64,000 nucleotides of DNA from Diabrotica undecimpunctata (Eukaryota; Arthropoda; Insecta; Coleoptera; Chrysomelidae). Location of the stretch: NCBI RefSeq assembly GCF_040954645.1, contig NC_092805.1:19246741-19310740 (forward strand), given 5' to 3'. A program made the translations under genes and the position numbers. The notes under the pieces were generated by a model. It did not search any database. It was not told the DNA's origin and worked only from the letters and a program-made list of their open reading frames with translations. Numbering within the stretch: position 1 is the first letter of the stretch; each line of letters begins with the position of its first letter. Shown piece by piece: positions 1 to 10,889 of the stretch.

Positions 1-2216
1 ACGGCACCTATGAACAGTTCGGTCGATGTTAGTCCGAACCATTGTCGCAGGTTATGCATCCTTGAGTGTCGTCTTCTTCCCGGTCCCCTCCTACTGTCGA
101 TTCTTCCTTGGACTATTGACTTTAGCAGCAGGTACTTAGGATGGCTCATGACATGTCCGAAGTACTCAAGCTTCCGTTTCTTTACGGTGAAGATTATTTC
201 TTTGCTTTTGCCTATTCTCTGCATTACTTCCACGTTAGTGACGTCGTCTGTCCAGGATATCCGAAGAATACGGCGATATATCCACAGCTCAAAGGATTCT
301 AGTTTCTTCAGGGTGGCTTGCGTTGTGGTCCATGCCTCTGCTCCATAGAACAAGACCGGGAAGACATAACACTTGACCAGTTTTAATTTTAGTTCCATTG
401 AGATTTTGCTTGTGAATCACTTTTCATATTGTTGAACGCGTTTCGCGCTTTTTCAATTCGTGATCTTATTTCTGTTGACTGGTCCCATTTTGTGTTGACT
501 GTGGTTCCAAGGTATGTGTATGTCTCCACTTGTTCTATTTTTCGGTTGTTTAATGTCAATTGCATCGGAGGTTGTTGTGTTCTGCTGATGAGCGTGCATT
601 TAGTTTTGGTTGTATTGAGTTCTAAACCATATTCTTGACTTGCTGTGTGTATGCTTTGCATGAGTCTTTGAAGCTCGTTGCAGTCATTTGCGATAATAAC
701 TGTGTCGTCAGCATATCTAATATTATTGATTACCTCTCCGTTTACTTTGATACCCTCTGAAGTGCTTCTCTGAAGATTTGTTCAGAGTATATATTGAACA
801 GGAGCGGCGAGAGGACGCATCCCTGTCGTACACCCTTTTTAATATCTATCTTCCCACTGTGTAAGCTGCCCATCTTTATCTCAGCACTTTGGTTCCAATA
901 GAGACTGGTTATTATGCGCAGATCCTTGCCATCAATATGCATCTTCCTGAGCATTTCCATGAGTTTATCATGTTTGACCTTGTCAAACGCCTTGGAGAAG
1001 TCGATGAAGCACAAGTGGACGTCCTTGTGCATGTCTTTGCATCTTTGAATTAAAACTTGCAGAATGAAGATCGCCTCTCTTGTGCGCAATGCGCTTCGGA
1101 ATCCGAACTGTGACTCCGATATATTTGCTTCGCATTTGTTATATATTCTATTGTGTATGATTTTGGTGAAAACTTTGGTAATGTGATTTATCAAGCTTAT
1201 TAAGCGGTGTTGATCACAGTGTTTTGCACTTGATGTTTTAGGTATGGCTACAAAGGTCGATCGAAGCCATTCCTCCGGAATCTCCCCTTTGTCGTAAAAG
1301 GTGTTAAAAAGGCCTGTCAGAAAATCGAGGAAGTGATCATCCGTTTCGCATAGGAGTTTTATGATCTCGCCCTGTATGTTGTCGGGACCTGGTGTTTTGT
1401 CGTTTTTAGCGATGAAATGGCTTTTTCCACTTCAGACTTTAGTATTTCGGGTCCAGTCATGTCGTCATCTTGGTCCACTGTCGCTCTGCGTTTATCGTTA
1501 AAAAGCCGTTCTACGTAATCTTTCCATGTGTCAATGAGCTTCAAGTCGTCTGATATAAGGTTACCGTCTGCGTCTATTAGTGTCGGGTGTTGATTATTGG
1601 TTTTCTTTTTAGTTGTTAATTCTTTGATCTTTTTGTGCATGTTGTGGTAGTCATATCTTCTGTCGCACTCTTCGATTTCATCGCATTTCTCCGTCAGCCA
1701 GCGTTCCTTCGCTTCCTTTATCTTTGTCTTTATATTGTGACTTGTTTCTTGATACTTCACTTGATTTTTGCATTTGTGTTGTCTTTTTTCTTCCATCATA
1801 TCAAGGATTTCATCCGTCATCCATTCTTTCTTCTTTACGCGCTCCTGTAACAGAAGTGTCTTGTTTGTCATTTCAGCAGCTCTTTTTATTTCTTCCCATT
1901 TAGCAACTGCGTCTTGTGCGGGTTCACTCAAGTTTCCAATGTTTCTTCTTAAGGATTCCTGTACTTGTTGTTTAATGTTGGGATCCTTTAATTTCCTAAT
2001 GTTTATCTTGATTTTGTTAGGCTTCCCTTCTATACGTTTTAGTTTGATATACACGAAATATCTCACGATAAAATTATTGTTGGGCGTATAAAGGAAACTA
2101 GTCCGGGACTGATTACCTTTATACAATAATTCTTGTGGCGCCACCATCGTTTCTGTCATTTTGTCTACAGAGTCGTTTATTTTATTATTTCGGTTAGCTC
2201 TAACACGTGTGTGCAT
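1..2216 (-). pseudogene. Decayed RTE-like LINE: linker, reverse transcriptase and C-terminal domain
   Basis: This is the second ORF of a non-LTR retrotransposon, read right to left and cut by the window edge. The region 2060-1359 encodes the charged linker between endonuclease and reverse transcriptase (RT). The region 1194-742 encodes RT fingers and palm, with FIDFSKAFDKVKHDKL and GVRQGCVLSPLLFN. An intact YADD box follows near 720-700 in another frame. The region 661-389 has the TYLGTTVN motif, and 348-1 gives the usual C-terminal block (LWIYRRIL, SWTDDVTN, GRRRHSR). At least two frameshifts separate these blocks, so it is dead. No endonuclease remains, meaning the copy is 5'-truncated. The residues encoded at 2216-2090 do not look like the LINE and may be flanking DNA. 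The RTE-like label is inferred from similarity in style to craniofacial-development-protein-2-like ORFs of insects. Confidence 0.85.
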
Positions 2217-2225
2217 TGGTATTGA

Positions 2226-2806
2226 TTCCTCTTTAATTTGACGAAACTTTTTAAATATGAGTACTACTTGAAATATTTGAATGAAAATTTTGGATACAGG
2301 TTTGGTAGACCGCAGGTGGACGTATGCCTGACATGCGAGGAACTAGGAGTCAAATTAAAATCATCGGTACTAAATGATAGCGCAAAACGAGTAGCAGCTG
2401 AAGAATTACTTGTGCATTATAGGAGGAAGTTAAGTTTTACAAAAAAATTAAATATGCAAAAGAGATGTTTAATAAAAACGATAATGTAGCAGCTATCGTT
2501 TCTGATTTTATGCAAAATTTGGCATTACCATTTATGTCAGTGAATGATGTTTTACCTACGAAAAGTATGGCAATACGTTTTTGGGATACATGACATAAAA
2601 ACAAATGCTCAACATTTTATACGTACCATGAGGGCACTGCCAAATGCAGATCGAAGGAGGATTATATAAAACAAATCCCAGAAACTATTACTGAATTACA
2701 CGTATTTAGTGATGCTTGTGGGGGCAAAAATAGAAATCATCCCTTGTTCGATTTTTCTTAAATCTTATCATGAATGAAAGATTTAAAATAATTCATCAAT
2801 TCATCA
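2226..2806 (+). pseudogene. Multicopy insect gene remnant, 5' part (split by LINE)
   Basis: The translation resembles a family of multicopy, transposon-associated insect proteins of unknown function. Recognisable blocks are RFGRPQVDVCLTCEEL (2300-2345), a frameshifted stretch near 2440-2530 containing VSDFMQNLALPF, and ITELHVFSDACGGKNRNH (2690-2740), a typical landmark of this family. Stops and frameshifts (for example after codon 83 and near 2595 and 2760) show it is broken. Its reading resumes at 4466 after a LINE insertion. I recognise the family by its landmarks but cannot name a function; a transposase-like origin is plausible. Confidence 0.6.
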
Positions 2807-4465
2807 GAGAAAACCCAGATCGGCAAAATTTGTGAAAACGAGTGGCAAGAATACTACGTAGAACTACTTACAGAAAACCGTCCCCAATTTCAGGAAGAGA
2901 ATATAGAACATGCAGGAAATGGGGCATACGACCAGATAGAAATAAGCCTGGCAGAAGTTAAGAGAGCAATCAAGACATTGAAGAACAAAAAAGCCAAAGG
3001 ACCCGGAGGAATACCAAACGAACTAATTAAAAACAGAACGGAAAAGTTATTCCGCATGCTACATAGAATGTTCGAAAGAGGACTAAATGGAGAAGAAATA
3101 CCTGCGGAATGGACACAAGCATACATCACATCCATACATAAGAAAGGAAACAGGAAAAAATGTGAAAACTATAGAGGAATTAGTATAATATCGTCGGTAG
3201 GTAGACTTTACGGGAAAATTATTAAAGAAAAACTAGAAACTGAAATAATAGGAAAAATTGGAGAAGACCAAGCAGGGTTCACAGTAGGAAAATCATGCCT
3301 AGATCATACGTACACATTAGAACAACTGATAGAGAAGAAAATGGCAAAAGGTAGACCGGTCCATCTGGCCTTTGTTGATCTAAAGAAAGCATATGACTCA
3401 ATACCTAGAGTCAAATTATGGGAAGCAATGAATGATCTCGGAATCCGACAAACACTAATAAAAGCAGTTAAAGCGCTATACAAAGAAAACAAAGTAGCTA
3501 TTAAATGTGGAAATAAAGCCTACAATCCATTTAAGACGACAAAAGGACTTCTACAAGGCTGTGCTACGTCCCCTACTCTGTTTAAAATATTCTTGGAAAA
3601 GACACTCGAACCATGGAGGAGAAAGTGCGAAGGAATGGGCATACCAGTAAGAGACGAATACCTATACACCTTAAGTTTTGCCGACGATCAAGTAGTCATC
3701 GCACAAGATGAAGAAGATCTCAGCTTTATGCTCAGAAAACTAGAAGAAGATTATAAAAACAACGGAATGGAAATAAACTTAGAGAAAACCGAATACCTAA
3801 CAACAGAAAACAAGGATATGAGAAACCTAGAGATAGACGAGGGAAGACAAATAAATGGAACAGATAAATTCAAGTATTTAGGAACCATAATATCGAACCA
3901 GGGAACAACAGAAGAAGATATAAATAACAGACTGAGACAAACAAGAAACTGTATAAGACAACTAAACTCAGTGTTGTGGGATAAGAACATTACGATAAAG
4001 ACAAAAAAGAGAATATATAATACCCTGACAAGAAGTATCCTGACATATGGATCCGAAAACTGGACAATAAACAAGAGAAATAGAGGTAGAATAAGAGCAG
4101 TAGAAATGGAGTTCCTGAGGAGAAGCTGTAGACTTACAAAAAGAGACAGAATTGAAAACGCAGAGATTAAGCGGAGAATGGGAGTGCAATCAGACATAAT
4201 CGACTATATAGAGGAGAAGAGACTATCCTGGTACGGCCACGTCAGAAGAGCGGACAGAGGACGCTGGATAAATAAAATCACAGAATGGAGCCCGATTGGA
4301 AGAAGAAAGAGAGGAAGACCCCGAAGGTCATTCAGAGATGAAATCGACGAGGCTATGGAGAAAAGAACCCTGCGAGATGGAGACTGGAATGACAGGGAAA
4401 ATTGGAGAAAACGGTTGAGTGAAGGAAGACAGTGAAAACTGTGAAAATCCTTAGTAGTAGTAGTA
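2807..4465 (+). mobile_element. 5'-truncated LINE with (TAG)n tail, inserted in a gene remnant
   Basis: The insertion separates two halves of the multicopy gene remnant. Its 3' end is a short UTR followed by five TAG repeats at 4452-4466. The left junction is about 2807 (plus or minus 15 bases); I could not define a clear TSD. The copy starts in the linker region and lacks the endonuclease, the usual 5' truncation of LINEs. It seems young because its ORF is uninterrupted. Confidence 0.8.
2816..4435 (+). CDS. LINE reverse transcriptase ORF, open but 5'-truncated
   Basis: The frame is open from about 2816 to the stop at 4433-4435; the first initiation-like codon is TTG at 2978, giving 485 residues. 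It is a non-LTR RT: GPGGIPNELI near the start, then HLAFVDLKKAYDSIPR (palm motif A), KGLLQGCATSPTLFK (motif B) and the catalytic SFADDQVVIA (motif C, FADD form). The KYLGTIISN block follows, then the C-terminal LSWYGHVRRADRGRW segment and a basic tail rich in GRPRR. The endonuclease is missing because the insertion is truncated, so no real start codon is expected. It is one of the few stop-free long ORFs in the window. Closely related decayed copies lie at 31.9-32.6 kb and 40.6-41.0 kb. Confidence 0.85.
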   Translation, partial: QIGKICENEWQEYYVELLTENRPQFQEENIEHAGNGAYDQIEISLAEVKRAIKTLKNKKAKGPGGIPNELIKNRTEKLFRMLHRMFERGLNGEEIPAEWTQAYITSIHKKGNRKKCENYRGISIISSVGRLYGKIIKEKLETEIIGKIGEDQAGFTVGKSCLDHTYTLEQLIEKKMAKGRPVHLAFVDLKKAYDSIPRVKLWEAMNDLGIRQTLIKAVKALYKENKVAIKCGNKAYNPFKTTKGLLQGCATSPTLFKIFLEKTLEPWRRKCEGMGIPVRDEYLYTLSFADDQVVIAQDEEDLSFMLRKLEEDYKNNGMEINLEKTEYLTTENKDMRNLEIDEGRQINGTDKFKYLGTIISNQGTTEEDINNRLRQTRNCIRQLNSVLWDKNITIKTKKRIYNTLTRSILTYGSENWTINKRNRGRIRAVEMEFLRRSCRLTKRDRIENAEIKRRMGVQSDIIDYIEEKRLSWYGHVRRADRGRWINKITEWSPIGRRKRGRPRRSFRDEIDEAMEKRTLRDGDWNDRENWRKRLSEGRQ

Positions 4466-4665
4466 GTGGGCATTCATTTCTATCTTCTGACAGATATTTT
4501 GGACTTATAAAATAAAAAGGCTTACGAAGGAAAAGTGCCAATCAAAGCCAAAAAACTGGGTGATCTTATGAAAGTCGTGACTTACATTCCCGAAGAAAAT
4601 AAAGAATTTTTTGAGCAATTTAAGGACTGACCAACAACCAATGAAGGATATGATAGTGATTAGTT
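4466..4665 (+). pseudogene. Multicopy insect gene remnant, 3' part
   Basis: Directly after the (TAG)n tail the translation gives GHSFLSSDRYFGLIK, then after a frameshift KAYEGKVPIKAKKLGDLMKV and a C-terminal block ending near 4631 or 4665. This continues the family profile exactly where the part ending at 2806 stopped, so both belonged to one copy. An AATAAA-type signal occurs at 4711-4720, consistent with the gene's 3' end. Confidence 0.55.
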
Positions 4666-5269
4666 TCTTAAGTTCTTAGTCTTAATATGTACTTTAGGTC
4701 TTGTTTGTAAAAATAAACGTATTTTTATAAATGAATTAATAATTATTACCTGTAGAGCAGCACATTATTTCGTCTTTTATTTATTGATTTTATGAAGGAA
4801 ACAAGTCTTACTTACCCTATATATAAGTAACTTACCCTATATTCGATATAAAGAAAACTAGCAATATCAATCATTTTTTTAAATTTTGACAATCAATAAA
4901 AAAATATGGAGCTAACAGCTCATTGTTTTTGTGCTTCTATCTAATTATAGATGGAGTTTTACCTGTTACCATTTTCATAGAAAATTTATATTAACTTTGT
5001 AAACACCCCCTATAATATACTATGGTTTTGTACATTCTTACGACAAATGAAAAAATGGAAAAGAAAAGTATTTTAGGAGTGTCTAAAATTTTTTTAATTC
5101 CTAACTCAGCTCTTTCGACTTCTAAGCCATCCTCAGTTTATAAAGTACAACTACTAAAGAGGGATTCATTAATGCAAAAATAAAAAAATTTCTTTGAACA
5201 GTTAAAAAACTTAGAAAGTAGTTCGACAAAAAAGAAACATCTAAAAGACGTTAGACTCCATAAAAAACT
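4666..5269. other. AT-rich spacer, no gene seen
   Basis: I see no coding signal or structured repeat here beyond short A/T runs. Confidence 0.6.
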
Positions 5270-5560
5270 ATAACCATGCGAAGTAAAGCTAAAAATCAAA
5301 ATAAAAAGTCTAAAGTGACTAATATCATTGAAACAATTGACAGACTAAAATGGAGGCAGTCAGGAAATAGCGAGAATGATAGATTGTCTATATACAAAGA
5401 GGGTATTAGAATGGAAACCATGTGAAAACGAAGGAAGTATCATTAAGCTACTAACAGGAGGGGTTGACGACTTAAAAGAAAATTAATAAAAATATAATGA
5501 GAGCGGCACATGGCAAATCGGGTTAGAAATAAGAGTTCAGCAATGAACTTTTAAGGCTAA
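5270..5560 (+). pseudogene. LINE C-terminal fragment
   Basis: The translation around 5310-5420 gives KVTNIIETIDRLKWR, then RLSIYKEGILEWKP and a block resembling the end of RTE-like LINE ORF2 (usual order: LKW.WAGH, W..R.LEW.P, GRP, YVQQW). The final block near 5515-5550 reads QIGLEIRVQQ followed by a stop. The glycine-histidine core is mutated and several stops intrude, so this is an old fragment with no RT left. Confidence 0.6.
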
Positions 5561-6055
5561 ACAATTATGATGAATTACTAAAACCACTGGATTACCGTGA
5601 TTATTGTATTTAAATAATAAAAACATAATAGTAGTTCATTGTAATCTACCCACTATAACAATATATTACACTCTGGTTTTGCTGTAAATCTACGCTGTAA
5701 ACTAGAATAAAATATAGTTTTAAAAAGGATTTATTTATTATATTTCATATTGAAAATACAATGTTTCTGTATATTTTTTGTTTTAGACAATTAACAGCTT
5801 ATTGCGAGATGTTTGCCAACATCTGGTGTCCGGTATTTGAGTTTTGATGTTGCAATTATTATTGTACAGTTCATTCAGTGTCGTACTTTTGTCTATTTTA
5901 AAGCATGTCCTCAGATTTTTACACGTGGGTAATCTATTACACCCAGATACATAGTATTGATAGTTAAATCTCATTCTTCTCAGTAATTTGCCCTAAGTTC
6001 GTTACTTTTTCCTATTTCGATTTTGTTAATTTTTTTAAAACAAAGCTTAAAAATT
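5561..6055. other. AT-rich spacer, no gene seen
   Basis: The DNA is A/T-rich with poly-T and poly-A stretches. The short minus-strand ORF at 5783-5974 has no recognisable motif. Confidence 0.5.
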
Positions 6056-6600
6056 AGGTTCAGGTGGACATATTTGACATAGACGGAGATGTCACAAGGG
6101 AAGAAATTCTGAGGCAGGTCCGGTGATATACCGACAGCAGGGAGCCCAATGACGTCAAACTCGTCTCTATAAGGGAAAATAGAGACGGGAACACAAACGT
6201 CACGGTCAGACTGACGCGGATTGCAGCCAAGAAATCACTGAAAAAAGAACACATGCCCATCGGCTGGAACTCGTGCAAGATACGAAGAGACTACGTATCC
6301 AGCGGTGCTTTAGATGCCTGCAGTTCGGGCATAGTAAAATCGACTGTAAGGGAGAAAACAGAGCGGCCTGCTGCTACAGATGTGGCAAAAACGGGCACCA
6401 GGCACGAGAATGCAGTAATTAGGAGGCTTTTTGCCTCACTTGTACATAATCTGGGCACAAAGTTGACAGCTTACGATGCCCAGAGTATAGAAAACTTATC
6501 CTGGAAAAACGGAAGCTCAAGAGAGACCCCATCAGAAGGGAGGGGAAAAGAGTGACTGAAAGCACTTGGGACTATGAATTAGATAGCGTACGGGTAAGTT
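6056..6600 (+). pseudogene. R1-like LINE ORF1 (Gag-like, three CCHC zinc knuckles)
   Basis: From 6063 the frame gives a region with NVTVRLTRIAAKKSL. After a frameshift near 6297 come three consecutive zinc knuckles: CFRCLQFGHSKIDC, CYRCGKNGHQAREC and a third with a stop inside (CLTC...H...C). This arrangement, followed by a basic tail and a stop near 6601, is the ORF1 nucleic-acid-binding protein of R1/Jockey-group LINEs. In-frame stops (near 6133, 6418 and 6451) make it a pseudogene. The matching endonuclease ORF resumes at 8238, on the far side of an inserted LINE. Confidence 0.8.
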
Positions 6601-6608
6601 AAAGAGAT
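6596..6608 (+). repeat. Target-site duplication, left copy (13 bp)
   Basis: The 13-mer aagttaaagagat here is repeated exactly at 8225-8237 and brackets the minus-strand LINE. Confidence 0.9.
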
Positions 6609-8224
6609 CTTCTTCTTCACGTGCCATCTCCGCGACGGAGGTTTTCAATCATCATGGCTATTCTGATCTTAGATGCTGCTGTTCTGAATAGTTCAATTGA
6701 TGTGCATCCGTACCATTCCCTCAAGTTAAGCAACCATGAGATTCTTCTTCTTCCTACACTTCTCTTGCCCTGGATTTTCCCTTGTATAATAAATTGAAGT
6801 AGGTTGTATCTCTCATTACGCATAACATGCCCCAGGTATTGCAGCTTTCGTGTCTTTATGGTTTCCAATACTTCTATTTTTTTGTTAATTCTTCTCATGA
6901 CTTCGTTGTTTGTTATATGCTCGGTCCATGATATCTTCAGGATTCTTCTATACACCCACATTTCAAATGCTTCCAACTTTTTAGCAGTCGACGCGTTAAG
7001 TGTCCATGCTTCTATCCCATAAAGAAGAGTCGAGAAAATGTAACACCTTGCCAGCCTAACTCTCAAATCCAATTTTAGTTCTCTTGCACAAATTACCTTT
7101 CTCATTTTATTAAAGTTTGTACTTGCTTTCTCTATTCGAACTTTGATTTCTTTGGAGTAATCGTTTGTGTGATTAATTATTGTGCCAAGATAGTGGTAGT
7201 TTTCAACTTGTTCTAAAGCACTACCGTTAATTGTCAGGCTTTCACCATTATTTTGGGTTTTTGATATCCTCATAAATTTGGTTTTCTTGGTGTTTATTGA
7301 TAATTCATATTCTTCTCCATACTCAACTATCTTGTTCATTAGCTTTTGGAGGTCTTGGAGGTTGTCTGTTATTATAATAGTATCGTCCGCATATCTAATG
7401 TTGTTAATTGGTGTTCCATTGACCTTGATTCCTGCTGTTTCTCCCTCAAGAGCTCTTTTCATAATTTCTTCAGAGTATGCATTGAATAGTAGTGGTGACA
7501 ATACACACCCCTGTCGCACTCTCCTTTAACTTCGAACTCTTCTGATGTGTGTTCATTAATACGTAAGTGTGCCTGCTGTTTATAATATAAAGGTTTGTTG
7601 TAGTCTATGAAACAGATGTACATATCTTGGTTCACATCCAAGCATCTCTGGATTAGTACGTTGAATGCAAATAGAGCTTCACGGGTACCTACGCCATTAC
7701 GGAATCCAAATTGAGTTTCTTCAATATCCGGTGGTCGGTGCATTCTCTAGCATTTTTCTTTTTTGTGAGACAAATGAATGTTGAGGTCAACCATTCGTTG
7801 GGTATGTCACCCGATTGATAAATTTTATTAAAAAGCTTCAATAGGACATCAATGTACTCATTTTCTATTATTTTAAGGATATCAATAGGCAGTTGATCTG
7901 GCCCCGGGTTTTTTCTGTTTCGGGTGTTCTTTAGTGCATTCAGTATTTCTTCCTTTGTAATTTCTACACTTGTTTCTCTGTCCTCAAAAGACAAGTCTTG
8001 TGGGTTTCCTATTTCGTCGTCGAAGAGCTCTTCCATATACTCTTCCCATCGTTTTAGTTTTTCGTCAGTCGTTATCATAGTATTTCCATTTTTATCTAAA
8101 AGAGTTGTGTTGTGGTTTCTTTTTTGCAGTCCTGCCATTTCTTTAACCTTTTTATGTATGTTGAATAGGTCGTATTTGTTCTGAAGATCCTCTATCTCTT
8201 TACATTTTTCCTCATTTTTGCTCC
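6609..8224 (-). mobile_element. RTE-like LINE (GAA-tail family), 5'-truncated, with 13-bp TSD
   Basis: The element is bracketed by perfect 13-bp duplications. Its 3' end, on the left, reads GGCACGTGAAGAAGAAG on the minus strand, the same terminus as the copy at 39394. Its 5' end at 8224 lies inside the linker, so the copy is 5'-truncated. It interrupts an R1-like LINE between ORF1 and ORF2. The TSD and the resumed host frame show target-primed insertion. Confidence 0.92.
6609..8224 (-). pseudogene. Broken LINE ORF2: linker, RT and C-terminal domain
   Basis: Three open blocks in different frames make up one RT protein. The region 8224-7689 is the linker with GPDQLPIDILKIIENEYID; 7743-7524 carries the start of RT with TQFGFRNGVGTREAL and a damaged motif A (FIDYNKPLYYK); 7519-6617 (300 residues) carries MRQGCVLSPLLFNAYSEEIM, the catalytic NIRYADDTIII, HYLGTIIN, and the C-terminal VYRRILKISWTEHITN and GRRRISWLLNLREW. 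Frameshifts near 7700 and 7520 break it. The catalytic aspartates of YADD remain. Confidence 0.88.
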
Positions 8225-8237
8225 AAGTTAAAGAGAT
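8225..8237 (+). repeat. Target-site duplication, right copy (13 bp)
   Basis: Exact second copy of aagttaaagagat flanking the LINE at 6609-8224. Confidence 0.9.
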
Positions 8238-8535
8238 AAGAACCATTTATTACAAAGTTTCTACAAATAAATGTGGGAAGGACAAGGGCTGTTCACGACG
8301 TCGCAGAAGCACTCGCACGAAGGGAAGGTTATGACATAATCCTATTTCAGGAGCCCAATGTAAAGTTGGTCTCTCGACAGAAGATCATTAAAGATAGGAA
8401 ATCTGACGTGGCCGTATATGTGGTGAATCGAGAAGCTGGCATTACCAGGCACTCCGTTAAGAATGGTTATGTTAAGGTATATATCGGAAACCTGGTAGTG
8501 TATAATTGCTATGTTTTGCTAAACATCCCACTTCA
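8238..8535 (+). pseudogene. R1-like LINE ORF2 endonuclease N-terminus
   Basis: The frame around 8255 reads FLQINVGRTRAVHDVAEALA, then YDIILFQEPN and SDVAVYVVN. This is the start of the APE-type endonuclease of R1-clade LINEs: an L.QIN.GR opening, then a glutamate in a QEPN motif. It follows the ORF1 at 6056-6600 once the LINE is removed. It ends after about 100 residues with no RT behind it, so the element was truncated or deleted. TAA stops lie just upstream and at 8576. Confidence 0.75.
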
Positions 8536-8811
8536 AGATATTATTGGTATCAAATCAAGTTATTTTATAGAAGTGTAACAATAAAATTACTTTAATATTA
8601 TTTAAATTTTCGCGCTAGTCTTCAGTGCCGCCTACTGTACCACTTTTATTTATTTTCATATTTCATAATTGTGCTTAAGTGCTTAAATAAGAACTACTAC
8701 TTACAATATCTACTTAAACAAGACCCCAAGATCGCCATGTAATGTAAGAGGAAAGGGTAGGGAAAGGCATTATTTGGGAGCTAGCTTGGTTCTTCAGTCT
8801 ATGTTTTTTTT

Positions 8812-9275
8812 AATGAGTATTCTTACAGTTTTGTTCATACTGCAGTTGTCATTGTAGTTAAGCTGTGTTTCATAAGCTCTGATCATTATCGGTTGTATTT
8901 GTTTTGCTGACAACCATAAGTTTTTTCTTAAAAGTGTATAGTTTAGCTCATATTCATCGCATGCTTCGGTCACCCAGTTTATGAATAGTTGCAACCCTTC
9001 CTCGTTGGAAGCGATCATCCCATTTGGTCAAATAATGAGACATAACAGATACAGATTGTTATCGCTAAAAATACAGCATAATGTCGGAAACAGACGGGTG
9101 CCTATGACGAAGAGTGTTCCTGGATAAAAACCATCACAAAATTGGTACGGTTAGGTTTCAGTAACACCCAAAACAGAAATAAAGTTATCTATATTTTTTG
9201 TCGATCTACGAAAATCTGTCTAAAAATCTAAGTAATAATAAATTATAGATAAAGCAGTAAGTTATGTTAAATTAA
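8812..9275 (-). repeat. LINE RT scrap, copy 1 of a local duplication
   Basis: Read on the minus strand, 9018-8812 gives IASNEEGLQLFINWVTEACDEYEL, the stretch that follows the YADD box of RTE-like RTs, and then a decayed RAYETQLNYND block. The same DNA with about 15-20% differences recurs from 9299. The part right of 9018 is not recognisably coding. The whole 8812-9275 unit has a second copy at 9299-9680, continued at 10215-10300. Confidence 0.65.
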
Positions 9276-9298
9276 ATTCAAATTCAAATCTTTATTTG

Positions 9299-10300
9299 AA
9301 TGACTACTCTTACTTTTTTGTTCATATCGCAGTTGTCATTATAATTTAGCTCTATTTCATAAGCTCTGATCATTAAAGGTTGTATTTCTTTTGCTGACAA
9401 CCATAAGTTTTTCTTAAAAGTGTTAAGATTTATCCCATATTCGTCGCATTCTTCCATTAACCAGTTGATATAAACAGTTGCAACTCTTCCTCGTTGGAAG
9501 CAATCTTATCCATTTGGCCATGTTATGAGACAGAACAGATACAAATTGCTATAGCTAAGAATACAATGTAATTTCGAAAATAGACGGGACTATGACAAAG
9601 TGTGTTCCTGAAGAAAAATCATCACAAAATTGGTATGTTTTGGTTGAACCGTTTTGTTGAGTAACACCCAAAACAGAACCTCTTTCATTAAAAAAAGAAG
9701 AATAATCACGAATAATGGAAGTATATATTTATTAATGTTTATAAAAATTTTATTATAAATTTATAATGTATGTCAAGTAACAAAAAAACAAAATTTGTTT
9801 AATTTACTAATGTTTGTATTTTGAGAACGATTTCCGAAGTGGAAATTGAAACGTCAATAACCTTACTTTAACCTTTAACTGTGGCTTATTCCCATTTAAA
9901 TAGTAATTACTTTAAAATGCCACAAGAAAATAGCTTCGGAACAATATTAACTTTCTATTTGTAAAAAATTATCTATAAACCACTATAAAATCTTATAAAC
10001 TTACAAAACTATAAACATAAACTTTTCTTTTAATTGATGCATGTATTTTGTTAATAAATTGCATATTACGAATATTATTTTGTTTAAATTTTGTATGCTT
10101 GGTTGTAAAGTTATTTTCAGCCACCGTTAGTCCGTCAGTTGATCAAAATTTAACAAACGTATCAAAAAATAGTTACTAAATTCTAATTATTGGGACTGGG
10201 ATCAGCGAATGGAGTATTTCTACTTGTTTCGTCGATCTACAAAAATCTTCCTAAATATCTATTTAAATCATAGATAAATCAGCAAATTATATTAAATTTA
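9299..10300 (-). repeat. LINE RT scrap, copy 2, interrupted by ~540 bp
   Basis: 9299-9680 matches 8812-9175 in order and orientation. The continuation of copy 1 (9190-9275, with tcgatctac and aaaatct landmarks) is found at 10215-10300, so roughly 540 bp of AT-rich DNA (9681-10214) sits inside copy 2. I see no coding or TIR signal in that extra segment. Confidence 0.6.
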
Positions 10301-10889
10301 CTATGTAAAATCTATACTTGGTGTCTTACGCCACTGATATCTACTTCAATCAACTAACAAAGTAAGAGTAAACCACTGGCTGGGTCGTTTAAAGATCTAT
10401 CACAAAAATCTAGGTTAAGAATTTAAAAAATATCATGTTTATATCTATATTTGACACGACAATGAACGTTTTTAATTCAGTGCTAACTTGCTAACCATTC
10501 CGTTCCAATCGGTTAGTTAACTATCCTCGAATTCGTAAATCTTCAGTAAAAATAAACACTTGCATTAACTTAAACCTATTGTTTATTTTACAGTCAGTTC
10601 AGCAGAATTTATAGGCATACAGAATGGGTAGATTTTACAGCAATATATGGAAAAGAGAACCGATACCGAGATATCGAGAAATGTCTTAATTAAAGAGAGT
10701 TTTGAAATTGAAATAATTTGGATAGGTATTTCAGCTATTATAATGTGATTTCTAAATATATTAAAAACTGAAACAAAAAATCTAATTGTCCGAAAATATA
10801 GTATAGATTTATTTAAAAAGTAAAATTAATAAAAAACTTCTTCTGGTGTGTGTAATCATGCTGGGTCATGCTATGTAGCGTGTAAGCAT

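Noticed and set aside
10..348. Plus-strand ORF and many similar ones opposite LINEs (429-638, 1768-2091, 6804-7022, 39295-39807)
   Set aside because: Antisense shadows of LINE coding sequence; the minus strand gives recognisable RT motifs.
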